A stretch of 64,000 nucleotides of DNA from Apostichopus japonicus (lineage: Eukaryota > Echinodermata > Holothuroidea > Aspidochirotida > Stichopodidae), in contig NC_092582.1 of assembly GCF_037975245.1 (NCBI RefSeq), positions 14,796,077 through 14,860,076 of the forward strand. The letters run 5' to 3'. Positions 11,384 through 23,767 of this stretch are shown here, one piece after another. A model generated the notes under the pieces. It did not search any database and was not told the DNA's origin. It saw nothing but the letters and a program-made list of their open reading frames with translations. Within the stretch, counting starts at the first letter, position 1. Each line of letters opens with the position of its first letter. The position numbers were made by a program, and so were the translations under genes.

Positions 11384-12952
11384 ATAGTTCTAAATTAGGA
11401 TTAGATCTCTTACTGAAATATCGCTGACCTAATAAGGTGATCAAGGGTACACTTTTTATGTAGAAAAGGGGCACCTTTTTAACCTGTGGAAAAGTGGGGA
11501 GCACGTGTCCCGCCGCCCTTGAGTAGTACTCGCTAACATATCTAACATGTTTGAAGCCATGCATCATGTTTGAAACTATCGAACCTTCAAAAATTGAAGG
11601 TCCTTAGATACGATCTAGTGCAAAGTTATCCCAGTTTCATAATTTTCATATAATATCATATCATCAGCAGATTTTGTTTCCGGTTAGAAATATTCTTTTA
11701 CGTGTTCTTTTATCATATTATATCAGAAAGACAAACATAGTGGTCTTTTACTATTTTCCAGTAGGATGTTTCTTGATTATTGTCCAATGTTTGGCCTTTA
11801 ATACATTTGAAAAACTTAACTGATGGACAATATAAACTTTCATATTTAGCAGTTTAAAAACTATTTATAGGAAGCGCTTATCACGTACGATTGCTAGCTT
11901 AGCTTCAAATCATGCTGTTCGTGCAACAACTTTTGACGAATCATAGAAAGGATGAGAACGCACGTTGTCGTTGTCGTTGTGCATACGGTTTTTGACACTC
12001 CAACGAGTGCGGTTAGGTAAGCTATATGTATTTTATTACGTAGTGGCCAATTTGTAGGCTGGTAATAGGGAATGGGCTAAATTTAGCTAATTGCATCTGC
12101 CAACTAAGTAGCTGAATCAGTAGGCGTGAATGTTACTACGATTATAATCGAGTTAACGAAGCTGACGAGTGTTCCAGATGAAAAGAGCATTGACAAATTA
12201 CCATTCTAAAAAACAACAGTTTTTAACATTTTGACGACACTGAAAGGGGGGCAGGTGCTCCCCCTGGCTACGTCCCTGCCTGGGCTTAGTTTAGTTTAGT
12301 ATAGGCTTGGAGTAGGGAAAAAAGGATCAGGCAGGACACTCAAGTCCCTATCAACACTAGAAGAGAGAAAACAGAAGACACAAACAATATTGATTAAGTT
12401 TGGGAGGGAACCGCAAATTTATCATGGACACTTACGCTACCTAAGATTGTAATGCAACATTGTGGGACAATCTTTAACTAGACTACTCTTAGAAAACTCT
12501 TTTTCGTTTCTTCAAAGTAGACATTCTGGTTTGCAATTCTTTAGTTAAGTCCGCGAGGAGATATTGTAAGCAAAAGCTGTATATGACCGCAATATCCTTG
12601 TATATAGGCTAGATATTTTGTATCCTTCTGTTCCGACAAACGGCAAAATGCAATGTACGTCTTGAAGGCGAAACATTGTAATATCAAAGAAGTCATTACT
12701 GAGTCTTTGACAAGAATTTCGTTTGTTCAGGTAACCCGTTTTTCTAACGAGACTATATATCCTGAAAGAAGAGCTTTATACAGTTTTCATTGTATTGTTA
12801 CCGTTAGGTACAGGTATATGGCGGCCATATTTGCATCCGGCACAAGGAATCGACATAGGCCTTTGGAATTTAAATTTAATTTAGGGTCTTTGGTCATCTT
12901 AAATAGACATCTACCCTAAGTGGCTTATATACCACTATAAATCTACGTGTAC

Positions 12953-12955
<3 letters not shown>

Positions 12956-13046
<91 letters not shown>
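12956..13046. repeat. (AT)n microsatellite at the A1/B1 junction
   Basis: About 45 uninterrupted AT units. Equivalent AT tracts sit before modules B3 and B5, each next to the same inverted-repeat sequence. Confidence 0.97.
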
Positions 13047-13047
<1 letters not shown>

Positions 13048-13048
<1 letters not shown>

Positions 13049-13124
13049 TCAATTGAAATCGGTATTTGTCAATATAAATCGGCATATATGTCAACCAAAT
13101 ATACAAATACCGATTTAAATTGAC
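13048..13124. repeat. Foldback sequence beside the AT tract
   Basis: The left arm 13048-13069 (GTCAATTGAAATCGGTATTT core) and right arm 13103-13124 are inverted with one mismatch over 22 bp. A close relative follows the AT tract before B5 (about 43875-43950). Confidence 0.7.
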
Positions 13125-15276
13125 TTATTCCATTTTAAATGGATATACCATTGATTTTCCCAAGAACATATTTGATATCAAGTTTCGGGAATGATTGGCA
13201 GACCGTCTGTATTCAACATATACTAAGTTCCGGTTCAAAAAGCTTGTAACCTTTAAAGTTATGTGCTTGTTATCATGGTTTACCGGAATTTGGTTAGACT
13301 CTCGTAACTGCAAAGCTTTCAATCATTCCCGAAATCGTTGATATCGTTGATATGACGTTAGTCGATGTTGTGTATATAATTAAACTGATATATGCCGATT
13401 TCAAGATCTACTTTATTGGATCCAATTAAAGAACGATATAGCTAGGAAAGTTTTGTGATTACGTAATCGACGGTCGTAACTCGACCTCGTGCTCTACAGT
13501 GAAGGATCCTAAAATTGCATATTTTGTAACTTTAGCCCACAATTAAAAGTCACACAATGGGTGATATAATTAGGTAAAAACTTACACAGTTTTCAGTGAA
13601 AACTAACAGTTTACATTAGCTTTGTTCAATACAAATTTTATTGCAATTCATTAAAAGGCCAATAACTTGCTAATTATTTAGTTATATCGATTGCTACCCA
13701 ATCCATGACTTGTCAGAAGAAGTAAAGAAAACTCAACACCGAACATTAAAGAAACAACGACATCTGGAATTAAAGAAATATATAACATAGAACTTCTTTG
13801 CTAACCATAACATATGTCATATAGTAAATCATACTTTAAGAATGAAAGCACTGCGTAAAAATGTATTTCTATCAATCTATATAGGTGAAAGCTCCGAATT
13901 ATCATTGTTGTCGGAAAAGTAAGCTTTAGTCATTTTATACCTACCATATCACGATCAAATTTGTATTGTGGTGACTATAGGGTGCTTCTTTTTACACCCG
14001 TTCATGCTCTAATAGGATAAATCGAACAAACGTTTAGATTTATTAACATAATGCATGTTACAGGTCTTAGATAATAAACCACTCAATGTTGACATAAATC
14101 TAGGTTGCTTTAACGAAATATTCTTTTATGCATACACAATTCAAATATTAGAATAATATAAATGTAGGTTGCTTTGTTTTAATAAAGTTTTTTTACTGCT
14201 TACACCAGTCAACTCATTACAGTGATAAACATTTTTATATAAGAATGACATAAAAATGGATAACATCGAAAAAATAGAGTTAAAATGTCTTTGAGAAGTC
14301 ATAAAAATGATTAACTGCTTCAAAAACAACAACAGTAAACAATAACAACGGGTACTTGATAACGTTTAACTATATATGCTATAATCGGATAATTTGTATG
14401 CATACACTGTTCAACCCATTTGGAATAACATAACTGTTATGTAACGAATGCAATAAAACATATGATGATATAGGTATTAACCATAACCACGACTTTGTCG
14501 TATTTATAAAAAAAAAAAAATTCACCTTGTGTAAACGTGTTATACACCACAAAAGAAAATCAATTCATGTATTCAAACATTATCTGTAACTAAGAGGCAT
14601 TCTTAAGAATGAAATACCATTAACTCCGAATAAATCAAATCAGTAAAAACTTGTTTACACTATAAGGGCGTCGAATATATACATAATGAAAACAGTTTTG
14701 TATATGTCCTTTCTATTGCCTCCAAACTTTTACAGTAGGATGAAAATGTACGAAAAGGTTTAGTCATTGAAATCATTCAAAGTAGACATTTACAACTTCA
14801 GGAGTTTAATTTTTATGTGAAATCTTCATTAGATGGCAATTGTTTGAGAGTATAACAATAACTTAACGAAAATCCTTGAACGGTATCCTTCCAAAATGAA
14901 GCCAATACGGTAACTTATTGGATTATGCTGACGAAGTCGAGACCGATAGGTCTTTCGGATATGCCAAAGAAATAATAAGTAAATAAAGTAATATAAAGCT
15001 TCCTGTAATCGAGTGTAATACTTTATATGTTCATACATTTGTCCTATAGCAAAAAAAACTTTGGGGTTACGATATCAAAATGTGCTGTACTCTTGTCATG
15101 AAATTATCAGATATTGGATTTAATTGTGGAGGAAAACCTGCATTAATTGTATTATACATCATTATTTTACAACATAATGGACATTCGAATAATCCAGGAT
15201 TCGGAAATCCAATTGTTTCACTACTCTTTCCATTCAATACGCTCAGTTTAAGAAGGACGTATGAATTGAACAAGGC

Positions 15277-16176
15277 TTATGTAAAAACTCCCTCAGAACT
15301 GTGTATTTCCTTTCTACAGAGTGGGCATAAACTTCTTTCTCCTTCCAGTGCAAACTGTGCAGCACATTCAACACATGCGCATAAATGTTTGCAAGGAAAA
15401 TATACAACACTTTTTTCTCTTTCCAAACAGACGACACATTTCTCGGTCTCCTCCGTACTCAACAAAGAAAAAATGAATCCAAATAGTTTGAGTGTTGCAT
15501 TCTGACATGGGAGTAGTGTAATCTTCCACACTGTTTCAACACAGCGTAGCAGTATCGGTTCCAATTGCTTTGAATACCTTTGCAGTACTTCTTGCCTTTT
15601 ACTGTAGCTTTCGTACAATAGTATCACAATACAAGTAATCACTCCACAGCCAAACATTAATTCAGCGGTTTTAAGGAACGCCGACAAGTTTGAATCAGCT
15701 ACGGTATCAGCACTTGAAGTGTATCGACCACTTTGTAATTCAAACACGAAACTCTTTAGTACACGATCAATAATCATGCAAAAAGCGCTGAAAATATGAG
15801 TGAGAAGTAGAACTACCACATAGAAAATCGTTAGTAGCAGGTAGCAAACTAATTTCAAAACATTTAACGCAAGGCCATACGATTTCCAGGCTGTCGTTAA
15901 ACCTACGCTAAACATACACAAACCTAAGAAAACATCACCATACCGCACTGGTGTTAGTATCTGAGAACTAAAGACAGCTACTGTGAAGAAAATACAGCTT
16001 ACCGTAATACTTTTAATACAGGAAGTCAGAAATACCACGGTTCTTGAAGTGAAGGAACCAGTAGGCTCCAGCTTTGAGTAATTACGAAATTCTGTAGCGA
16101 ACAAAAACACATCAACACTGGTAGATGCTACCATAGCCAAGTACAGTATGCCTGTCATATTTCTGGGCAACTTCAT
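15277..16176 (-). CDS. RNF26-like multi-pass membrane RING E3 ligase, copy 1
   Basis: Predicted ubiquitin ligase of an internal membrane, 299 aa, single exon. Hydrophobic segments lie near residues 9-27, 46-70, 81-97, 104-134 and 172-188. A basic/charged linker (about 189-215) leads to a C-terminal C3HC4 RING: C247, C250, C262, H264, C268, C271, C284, C287. R288 follows the last zinc Cys (the linchpin position) and F298 is 11 residues after it, as in dimeric RINGs with an activating aromatic tail. Multi-spanning N-terminus plus a RING at the extreme C-terminus resembles RNF26, an ER ligase that positions endosomes and tunes STING; here it is shorter. The start has AACATGA context and a TATA box 64 bp upstream. 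It differs from copy 4 at only about three residues. Biochemical class is firm; RNF26 orthology and immune role are inference. Confidence 0.85.
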   Translation of the reverse strand: MKLPRNMTGILYLAMVASTSVDVFLFATEFRNYSKLEPTGSFTSRTVVFLTSCIKSITVSCIFFTVAVFSSQILTPVRYGDVFLGLCMFSVGLTTAWKSYGLALNVLKLVCYLLLTIFYVVVLLLTHIFSAFCMIIDRVLKSFVFELQSGRYTSSADTVADSNLSAFLKTAELMFGCGVITCIVILLYESYSKRQEVLQRYSKQLEPILLRCVETVWKITLLPCQNATLKLFGFIFSLLSTEETEKCVVCLEREKSVVYFPCKHLCACVECAAQFALEGERSLCPLCRKEIHSSEGVFT

Positions 16177-16391
16177 GTTAGTTTTGCTTCAGCGTACAAT
16201 AGACGGTTCTGAAAGTTTTTGAATATGTGGCAGACAGTGTTTATAGTACTGAAAATGTTGTGTATCCTACATTCATTGGTCTTTATAGAAATTGATATCA
16301 AGATCGGTGAAATGTAAACTTTGGCCGGTGGTCTACGTCTGTTAATAGCAGCTTCCAAGTTAAGAGTCATGCACGATCTACTTCCGTTTCT
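16177..16391 (-). promoter_or_regulatory. Promoter of RING gene 1
   Basis: TATAAA at 16240-16245, 64 bp before the ATG. Further upstream AGAAACGGAAGT at 16380-16391 combines an IRF-like GAAAC with an ETS-like CGGAAGT. Both are kept in all five copies at nearly fixed spacing. Factor identity is inference. Confidence 0.6.
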
Positions 16392-19339
16392 AAGTGAATC
16401 TCAGTGTCCCCTGTCGCTATATATTTCTTTGGAAGAAGCTGTAGTATGACTCCTCGCTATGAATACAAAAAAATAATAGAATGAAAAGAAGACAATTTTT
16501 TCAATGCATTAATTGAATGTTTATTCAGATGTTTTTCTTTTTCGTTTTAACAGGTCTGGAACCCTCGCTATGGCAAAATGTGCTAATGTACAATGCTATA
16601 GCTTTACAAGTTACAATCAATTTATTATGTGTAAAAGAACCAAGTCACTACAAACTTGCCAGTACAATATACCAATGCATTACATATGTGAGGCATTGAC
16701 CATTGCGTATAAAGTTACAATAGTAACTATATAAATTCTGTTTCGACTGAGCCATTTTGCGTCGAAAAATTGCATAATATTTTAAGAATACGCCACATTA
16801 GTTACTCCAGTCATACTTTAAAATGTTGTTTCAGGACATGCATATAGTTAAGTATATCATGTCTGTATATCAATACATACAAAATAGCCTTGAACTGTAT
16901 AGCTGTCAAAGAACGTTGACAAAATGTAAGACACAAATACTAAAATTCACAGGCTGCTTCTCGGAAAAAAATGTCAACAGTGAGTTGTTTTGTCTTTATC
17001 ACACTCGTTGCGATCCATATCATTTATTAAGCACCATGAAGTACCATAGTAACCAGTTCTGTGATGGTTTGATATGTAAGGAAAAAATTGCCCGCCATGT
17101 TGGAAATTCCAATAGCTAGTGCCGTATTTTCAGGGCAGTGGAGCATGCATTCATATGTGTAATATAAAATAACGTAACATAACATGTGGATAATCAGGAT
17201 AACTACAGTATAGTACCTTAGCATTCTGAAAATATCAAACGAGGTAATTTTCAAGTTAAAATGTAAACAGTACTTACAACTAATGAAGATTCAATGTTAA
17301 GTGCACGGTATGATTGCAATCGCATCCTGTAATTAATGTATACACATTATAGTTATATACTGCACTATAGGCCTATACTGATTCATACATACGACTATAC
17401 GTACTAGATAATATCTGAGCTATATAGAGGGAAATCCAAATTCCTTCATGCTATTGCCCTAGTTCACACCGGACTGTAATCGTGCAAATATTTACACATG
17501 ATTCAGGCTAGGTCATGCATCAATGATTTTATTCGAACGTTTCTATTCAAAATTTTAGTTTGCACAACTTTATAGATATACAGTTATACTGTATGTAGGT
17601 TACTTAGGATATATCACAAGAACTTGCTCCAGTAAAGAATAAGCCTTACAGCAAACTTTTCAACAATTTACACAATCTGGCAAGCGTATAGGTCTATGTG
17701 TTACGCACATACTTACACCCACCCAAGTAGTAGTAACAAAATTTAACCCCTGATCGACCTCGCGAGAGGTCCTACGGGGGATAATAGATTTGTTATCAAA
17801 GAAAAGACAACGTATTTTAAATTTTTTTTTGAAGATCAGTTGTCAGTGTATAATACATTGAATTTAAACACTGTCTGTTACAGTGAACGTCATACACACA
17901 GCATTTCCGTACGGAGAACAAAAAACAACCACAAATCTAAATGATAGATCTAATTGTCATGACCAACTTCCACAAACTGCTACGACAAAATCTCATGTAT
18001 TTTGGGAGATATCACAGATTTAGTGTTTCTTCACAGCATCATCGGAACACATGTGTTTCAGTTTATGTTTGTCTTTGTTTATTACAAGGTTTCTTATCTG
18101 TAATGGAACATTTTGAAAATATTGAGTCTCAGTCTTTATATGACCTAATGATTGCATCTGATTTCAGGCATCAACACATGTAGTCTCATTCTACCTTGAA
18201 AGCATGAATAGAAAACAGAGAGAAAGCAAAAGGATTCAGGTCCTATAGTGACGAACTCACAGATTTTCAAAATTACTGCTCCCAGATACCACTATAAGAT
18301 ATCTCCCGAACGAAAAATGACAGTGTGTACAGGCTGTCTAAGGGTACTGTAAGTTCACAACGATCTCTGTAATTGTAAGCCAAAGATGATGGTTGTCTTT
18401 GTGTCCCCTTTTTAAAGTAACTCTAAACAGAAGCAAAAGGTAGTGTCGCTTGAAGGAGCCAACTTTGAGTGACGAATGCCTTCATGCTAAAGGAGTGCCT
18501 ATAAAAGGCTCATGAGCTTTTGAAGTTCTTGACTATTTTCATCATATCTAGCAATATTAGTATCACCTAATATAAATAGTCCATACAAAACGGTATAATT
18601 TGTGATTGCAGCCAGGCTGTGATATGGCACTATTGACCTACTTACAGTTTTTTTCCCCCTACTGTCACAAACAATATTCGTCGATCAGAATGAACGGAAA
18701 TTTCGCTTTTGTAAGATGGAACGATAATTTACTACGTTTAAACTGCCGTTATGAATAATCTCTCCCATGTAAACGGTCAGTCCCCAACAAGCGAGTTAAT
18801 GAGCTAAGAGAGCAGTTTTCTTGTAGCCCCGCCCCTAAAATTTGGTCAGACGTGTGAAATTTCGCGAAACTGCTTGAGACTTACCCCTCTGGTGTAAAAG
18901 TGTCAATAATGCAAAAAATGGCGTTTCTTGCCACCATAACGCGGTAAGTTTAATCCAAAAACATTTATTTTTCGTAATAAAGCAGTACAAATTTTTATTT
19001 TCGTCTAACTTTCTGATAAATCTCCATTTAATTTGGCGCCTTTTTTCATGGCTCCAAAAAGTGCCGTTAAATTTGCCGTGAACTTGACTTCGTTACAGGA
19101 GAAAAAATGCATATTTTTAGTAAAAGTGGCTAGATTAGACTATGCTCTTTTCATTGATACCAAATTTGCGATTGGAAATGCACTAGTCTTGTCAATAACC
19201 AACGTATTAACTTACGGCAAAACACAGCGTTATTTAATACAGATGTTAGGACCAGGGAGTTGTTATGGAAGTAGAAATGCTCATCTTCTTTCAACTCATT
19301 ATTCAAGCTACGTGGATGAAGTGTAGCCTTGGAAAAAAT

Positions 19340-20040
19340 ACCTCGCACTAACCACGGCAAAATACCACCCCTTTTCCATGGTAAACTGTGGTACAATACC
19401 ACAATTTGACTGGGGTATTTTGGTCCTATAAATGCGGTTTACCACAGATTTACTATAGTACCAGATCACAATTTACCATGGTTTTTATCACTTTCTATTT
19501 CATATTCACCATGGTTTTATCTCAAATTTGCCCCATGTGTACTATGGCATTACCATAGTTTTACCCTAATTAACCACAATTTTACCCTATAGCTATACCA
19601 CTGTTTTACCCGAATGGTTTTAACCTAATTGTACCACAGTTTTACCCTTATCAGAGTTGTATCCCAATTGCACAACAGTTTTTCCTACGTCTTAATTATA
19701 ATCAGCACACCATAAGTCATACCTTAAATTTCACCCATTGGTGGATTGTATCATAATTGGCCTAGTTGAAACATACAACAGAGCAGCTCATACTGTATGT
19801 TATGATGTCGTATGTATATTATAGCATACTATTTTATATGCACCAGATTTGGTCCATAAGCTGCAGTCAAAACATGCATGACAACATATAAAGGCTAAAC
19901 AGTTTTACAGTATATGGTATGTACAGTTTAAGTCAAGTAAAATAAGTATGTGCCATAATTTTATCCCATAGGACTACTGTGGCAAATTTACCATGTGTTA
20001 CCCCAATTTAACCATAGTTAACCGCTGTAAGACTAGGGTA
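19340..20040. repeat. Degenerate TTTTACC / ACCATGG word-rich tract
   Basis: Irregularly spaced variants of TTTTACCCTAATT, ACCACA and CCATGGTAAA recur about every 20 bp, for example at 19560-19680. Also present in C2 and partly in C3. It resembles a decayed short-period tandem repeat; I cannot assign a family. Confidence 0.5.
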
Positions 20041-20271
20041 CATTTTTTTGCTGGGAGCACATATACATAATTTCTTATATCTTATATAGGGTGATATATT
20101 TCTGTAGGTTTCATTTCTGAGGTTCATGTACTTTTTAACTGTTGGACCAAACTTTCTTGTCAATCCTGGCCTTCCATTTAAACATTCAGTCCTACTGCGC
20201 GCTTTACCTCAAGTCTTTTCATAGTGTTTAAGCTTACTAAAACTTACTAAACCTTACTAAACTTACTAAAA

Positions 20272-20765
20272 TTGTACGATCTCATTAAAGTTAAGCTTGC
20301 ATTATTTGCCTACAAGACCTGGAATGGATTACTACCAGCTGCCTTTGACTATTCTTTAACCAGTAACAGAGATGTACATAATCATAACACGAGGCATGCT
20401 AATCATGCCCACTATAATCTCTACAATACCACCATTGGAACTTTAAGCCTACAAAACCGTGCAACAAAAACAAGGAATCTTCTAACGATTTAAAGAGTAA
20501 AAGGTCAGTCACATCCTTTAAGAAGTGGTTATGTAAGGAAATAATAGCTAGTTACCGACTACTACCAAATTATACATGTATTTAATTACTATATATATAA
20601 TGAACATTTAATTTGTATTTATATTTATGTTTATGTGTTTATATATTTTTCTTTTCTTTTCTTTCTTCTTCAGGGAGTCTTCCACACTGTTGAGCTTTTA
20701 AGCTTTATGGAAGACTTCCCTCCACTTTGTACTTTTGTGGAAAAACAAATAACAAAATGAAAGCT
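20272..20765 (+). mobile_element. 5'-truncated non-LTR retrotransposon, 3' end
   Basis: The plus frame reads YDLIKVKLALFAYKTWNGLL, then DVHNHNTRHA. The Y-D-x-I-K-x-x-x-A-L-F then H-N-x-N-T-R pattern is the C-terminal end of Jockey/CR1/L2-type ORF2. A 3' UTR follows and ends in an A-rich AAACAAATAACAAAATGA tail. Short ACTTACTAAA echoes precede it. It is a dead fragment. Confidence 0.7.
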
Positions 20766-22282
20766 ATGTTCTGTTGTCTTGTTATTATTCTCTAACAGTT
20801 TTACGTATCAATGTTTTATGTAATATGAACGAGAAATAGAGTGGCAACCACTGTCTTTTTAGTGGGTGAGGTAGAGTTTGTCTGGCTATTTTTAGGCCAA
20901 ACTGCCCTCTCAGGTGTCATATTTCATTTCCTGTTGTGTAACATGCATGTTTCCACGAAACTAGTTATGATTGAAAATATACCCAGTAGTATATTGTTAT
21001 CGTTGATATGACGCTATTCGATGTTGTGTATCATATTTAAACTGATATATGCCGATTTAGAGGTCTGCTTTATTGGTTCCAATTAAAGTAAGCTATAGCT
21101 AGGAAAGTTTTGTGATTACGTAATCGACCTGCCACAGTAGCAACTCCACCTCAGGCTATACAGTGAAGGATGCTGAAAATGCATATTTTGTAACTTCAGC
21201 CCACAAAGTCACACAATGGGTGATAAAATTAGGTAAAAAACTTACACAGTTTTCAATGAAAACTAACAGTTTACATTAGCTTTGTTCAATACAAATTTTA
21301 TTGCAATGCATTAAAAGGCCACTAACTTGCTAATTATTTAAGTTATATCGATAGCTACATCATGCTTGACTTGTCAGAAGAAGTAAAGAAAACTCAACAC
21401 CGAACATTCAAGAAACAACGACATCTGGAATTTAAGAAATATATAACATAGAACTTCTATGCTAACCATAACATATGTCATATAGTAAATCATACTTTAA
21501 GAATGAAAGCACTGCGTAAAAATGTTTTTCTATCATTCTCTATAGGTTGATGGCTCCGAATTATCATTGTTGTCGGAAAAGTAAGCTTTAGTCATTTTAT
21601 ACCTACCATATCACGATCACGTTTGTATTGTTGTGACTATATGGTGCTTCTATTTACACCCGTTCATGCTCTAATAGGATAACTCAAACACAATTTTCGA
21701 TTTATTAACATAATGCATGTTACAGGTCTTAGATAATAAACCACTCAATGTTGACATTAATCTAGGTTGCTTTAACGAAATATTCTTTTATGCATACGCA
21801 ATTCAAATATTAGAATAATATATACGTAGGTTGCTTTGTTTTAATAAAATTTGTTTAATGCTTACACCAGTCAACTCATTACAGTGATAAACATTTTTAT
21901 ATAAGAATGACATAAAAATGGATAACATCGAAAAAATAGAGTTAAAATGTCTTTGAGAAGTCATAAAAATGATTAACTGCTTCATAAACATCAACAGAAA
22001 ACAATAACAACGGATACTTGATAACGTTATAACTATATGCTAAAAAAAATATTCACACTATCCTATGGGATATATTTTATGCTTACACTATTTAATCCAT
22101 TTAGAATAACAGAACTGCTATGTAACGAATGTAATTAAACATCTGATGATATAGGTATAAACCATAACCACGACTTTGTCGTATTTATGAAAAAAAATTA
22201 AAAAAATTAAAAAAAAAAATTCACCTTGAGTAAACTTGTTATGCACCACAAAAAAAAATCAATTCATGTATTCAGCATTATC

Positions 22283-22643
22283 TTTAACTGAAAGATATTC
22301 TTAACAATGTAATAACCATTAACTCCTAATAAACTAATTAAGTAAGAACTTGTTTGCGATGTACGGGTGTAGTATATATATACATAATGAAAACAGCTTT
22401 GTAGATCCTTTCTATTGCCTCCAAACTTTTACCGTGGGGTGGAAATTAATGAAAAGGTTTAGTTTAACTAAAAGATATTCTTAACATTGAATACCATTCA
22501 CTCCGAATAAATTAAATCAGTAAGAACTTGTTTGCAATGTAAGGGTGTAGTATATATACATATTGAAAACAGTTTTGTAGGTCCTTTCTATTGCCTCATA
22601 AACTTTTACTGTGGGTTGAAAATGTACGAAAAGGTTTAGTCAT
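22283..22643. repeat. B2-specific local tandem duplication, two units of about 180 bp
   Basis: The stretch from AAAGATATTCTTAACA to GAAAAGGTTTAGT occurs twice in a row (about 22287-22464 and 22469-22643) with several differences. The other B modules have it once. Confidence 0.75.
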
Positions 22644-22763
22644 AGAAATCATTCAAAGTAGACATTTACAACATTAAGAGTTTAAATTTAAACGATGTGA
22701 AATCTCCATTAGATGGCAATTGTTTGAGAGTATAGCAATAACCTAACGAAACTCCTTGAACGG

Positions 22764-23373
22764 TACCGTAAAAAGGGGTAACTTTGGCAGGTTTTAGGCT
22801 TATTTGTCGAATAAATAAAGAGTATAATAATAAAAAAAACACGTTTCTTATGTTTAAAATGAACATTGGCATTCTTAGATATTTATATAGATCAAATTTG
22901 ATGTAAATATGTGGTGTTCTTAAAACTTATGTGATAAGTAAACCCCAAAAAAAAATGATTTTTCATTTGGGGCAACTTTGGCAGGTATATACTTAAACAA
23001 TAGTATAAAAAAAGAAGAAAAAAAATATTCAATCAATTTTTTGCAAAAGTTTATTTTTTGGACATTGAGGGGGCTGGGATTCGAAGAAAAACTCTCAAAA
23101 CCAAAAATAATACTTAGAGCGGCAATGGGAGCTTGCACAATATTTATGCAAATTAGCACATTATTTCCTAGTTTCAATTGTTAACAAATTATTTCAAATA
23201 GTATCTATCATAATAATCATGTTGAAAAAATGTTCTACCCTTTATACCCCCAAATATCACACGAAATCACAATATTGAAACACTGTCGAAAATAGAGTGC
23301 AGTCGGTCGATTTAATAAAACCCCTTAACTGCCAATATTACCCCGGGTGCCAAAGTTACCCCGTTTTACGGTA
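22764..23373. mobile_element. 606-bp MITE with TA target duplication
   Basis: The element is 22766-23371. The left end CCGTAAAAAGGGGTAACTTT is inverted relative to the right end (AAAGTTACCCCGTTTTACGG), one mismatch over the first 20 bases. TA flanks both ends. TA duplication suggests a Tc1/mariner-like mobiliser. B1, B4 and B5 have the empty site, and B3 has TACCGTA, matching an excision footprint. No transposase frame. Confidence 0.83.
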
Positions 23374-23767
23374 TCCGTCCAAAATGAAGCCAATACGGTA
23401 ACTTATTGGATTATGCTGACGAAGTCGAGACCGACAGGTCTTTCGGATATGCCAAAGAAATAATAAGTAATAAAGTAATATAAAGCTTCCTGTAATCGAT
23501 ACTTTATATGTTCATACATTTGTCCTATAGCAAAAAAAAAACAAAAAACTTTGGGGTTACGATATCAAAATGTACTGTACTATTTTCATGGAATTATCAA
23601 ATATTGGATTTGTGGGGGAACACCTGCATTAATTGTATTATACATTATTATTTTACAACATAATGGACATTCGAAGTATCCAGGATTCGGATAATCCAAT
23701 TGTTTCACTATTCTATCCAACCATTCAATACGCTCAGTTTAAAAAGGACGTATCAATTGAACAAGGC

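Larger units (their letters stand above)
10414..11529. mobile_element. hAT element with 8-bp TSD, module A1
   Basis: The element spans 10422-11521 between direct repeats AGTAGTAC (10414-10421, 11522-11529). Ends are perfect inverted repeats CAAGGGCGGCGG and CCGCCGCCCTTG. No transposase frame. It contains a nested element and a small palindromic insertion. The orthologous copy in A2 has the same duplication, so it was present before the segment duplicated. Confidence 0.87.
8926..12955. repeat. Segmental duplication module A, copy 1
   Basis: About 4 kb that reappears at 26345-30738 with a few percent difference. It starts at TCGCGAGAAAAACACG and ends at an (AT)n tract. It carries a non-LTR fragment, an unassigned open frame, a 1.1-kb hAT element with a nested insert, and a lone hAT-like right end CTGGCTACGTCCCTG at about 12266-12280. 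No convincing host gene is visible. Confidence 0.85.
13047..17778. repeat. Segmental duplication module B1 (holds RING gene 1)
   Basis: One of five B modules, each with a RING gene in the middle and AT-rich flanks without other supportable genes. All B modules end just after the hairpin GACCTC-GCGA-GAGGTC (here about 17757-17772). Short open frames in the flanks are frameshifted between copies and are judged non-coding. Confidence 0.85.
17779..20990. repeat. Segmental duplication module C1
   Basis: Repeated at 35023-38210, in shortened form at 42855-43690, and partly at 48456-51290. It contains a conserved 97-codon open frame (19033-19326) starting MAPFFMAPKSAV, a 0.7-kb stretch of degenerate TTTTACC/ACCACA words (about 19340-20040), and a non-LTR retrotransposon 3' end. 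The 97-codon frame is broken in C3, so I do not call it a gene. Confidence 0.8.

Noticed and set aside
12956-13046. Tyr/Ile-repeat peptides over AT tracts
   Set aside because: Translation of (AT)n microsatellites only.
15080-15505. 141-codon plus frame opposite the RING 1 gene 3' end
   Set aside because: Antisense shadow of the RING reading frame. It is interrupted or shortened in copies 2, 3 and 5.
17027-17254. 75-codon minus frame MKITSFDIFRML, found in four B modules
   Set aside because: Frameshifted and differently bounded in B2 and B5. Composition is that of AT-rich non-coding DNA.
19033-19326. 97-codon frame MAPFFMAPKSAV, repeated in C2
   Set aside because: C1 and C2 are near-identical throughout, so identity shows no selection. 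C3 breaks the frame, and there is no recognisable domain.
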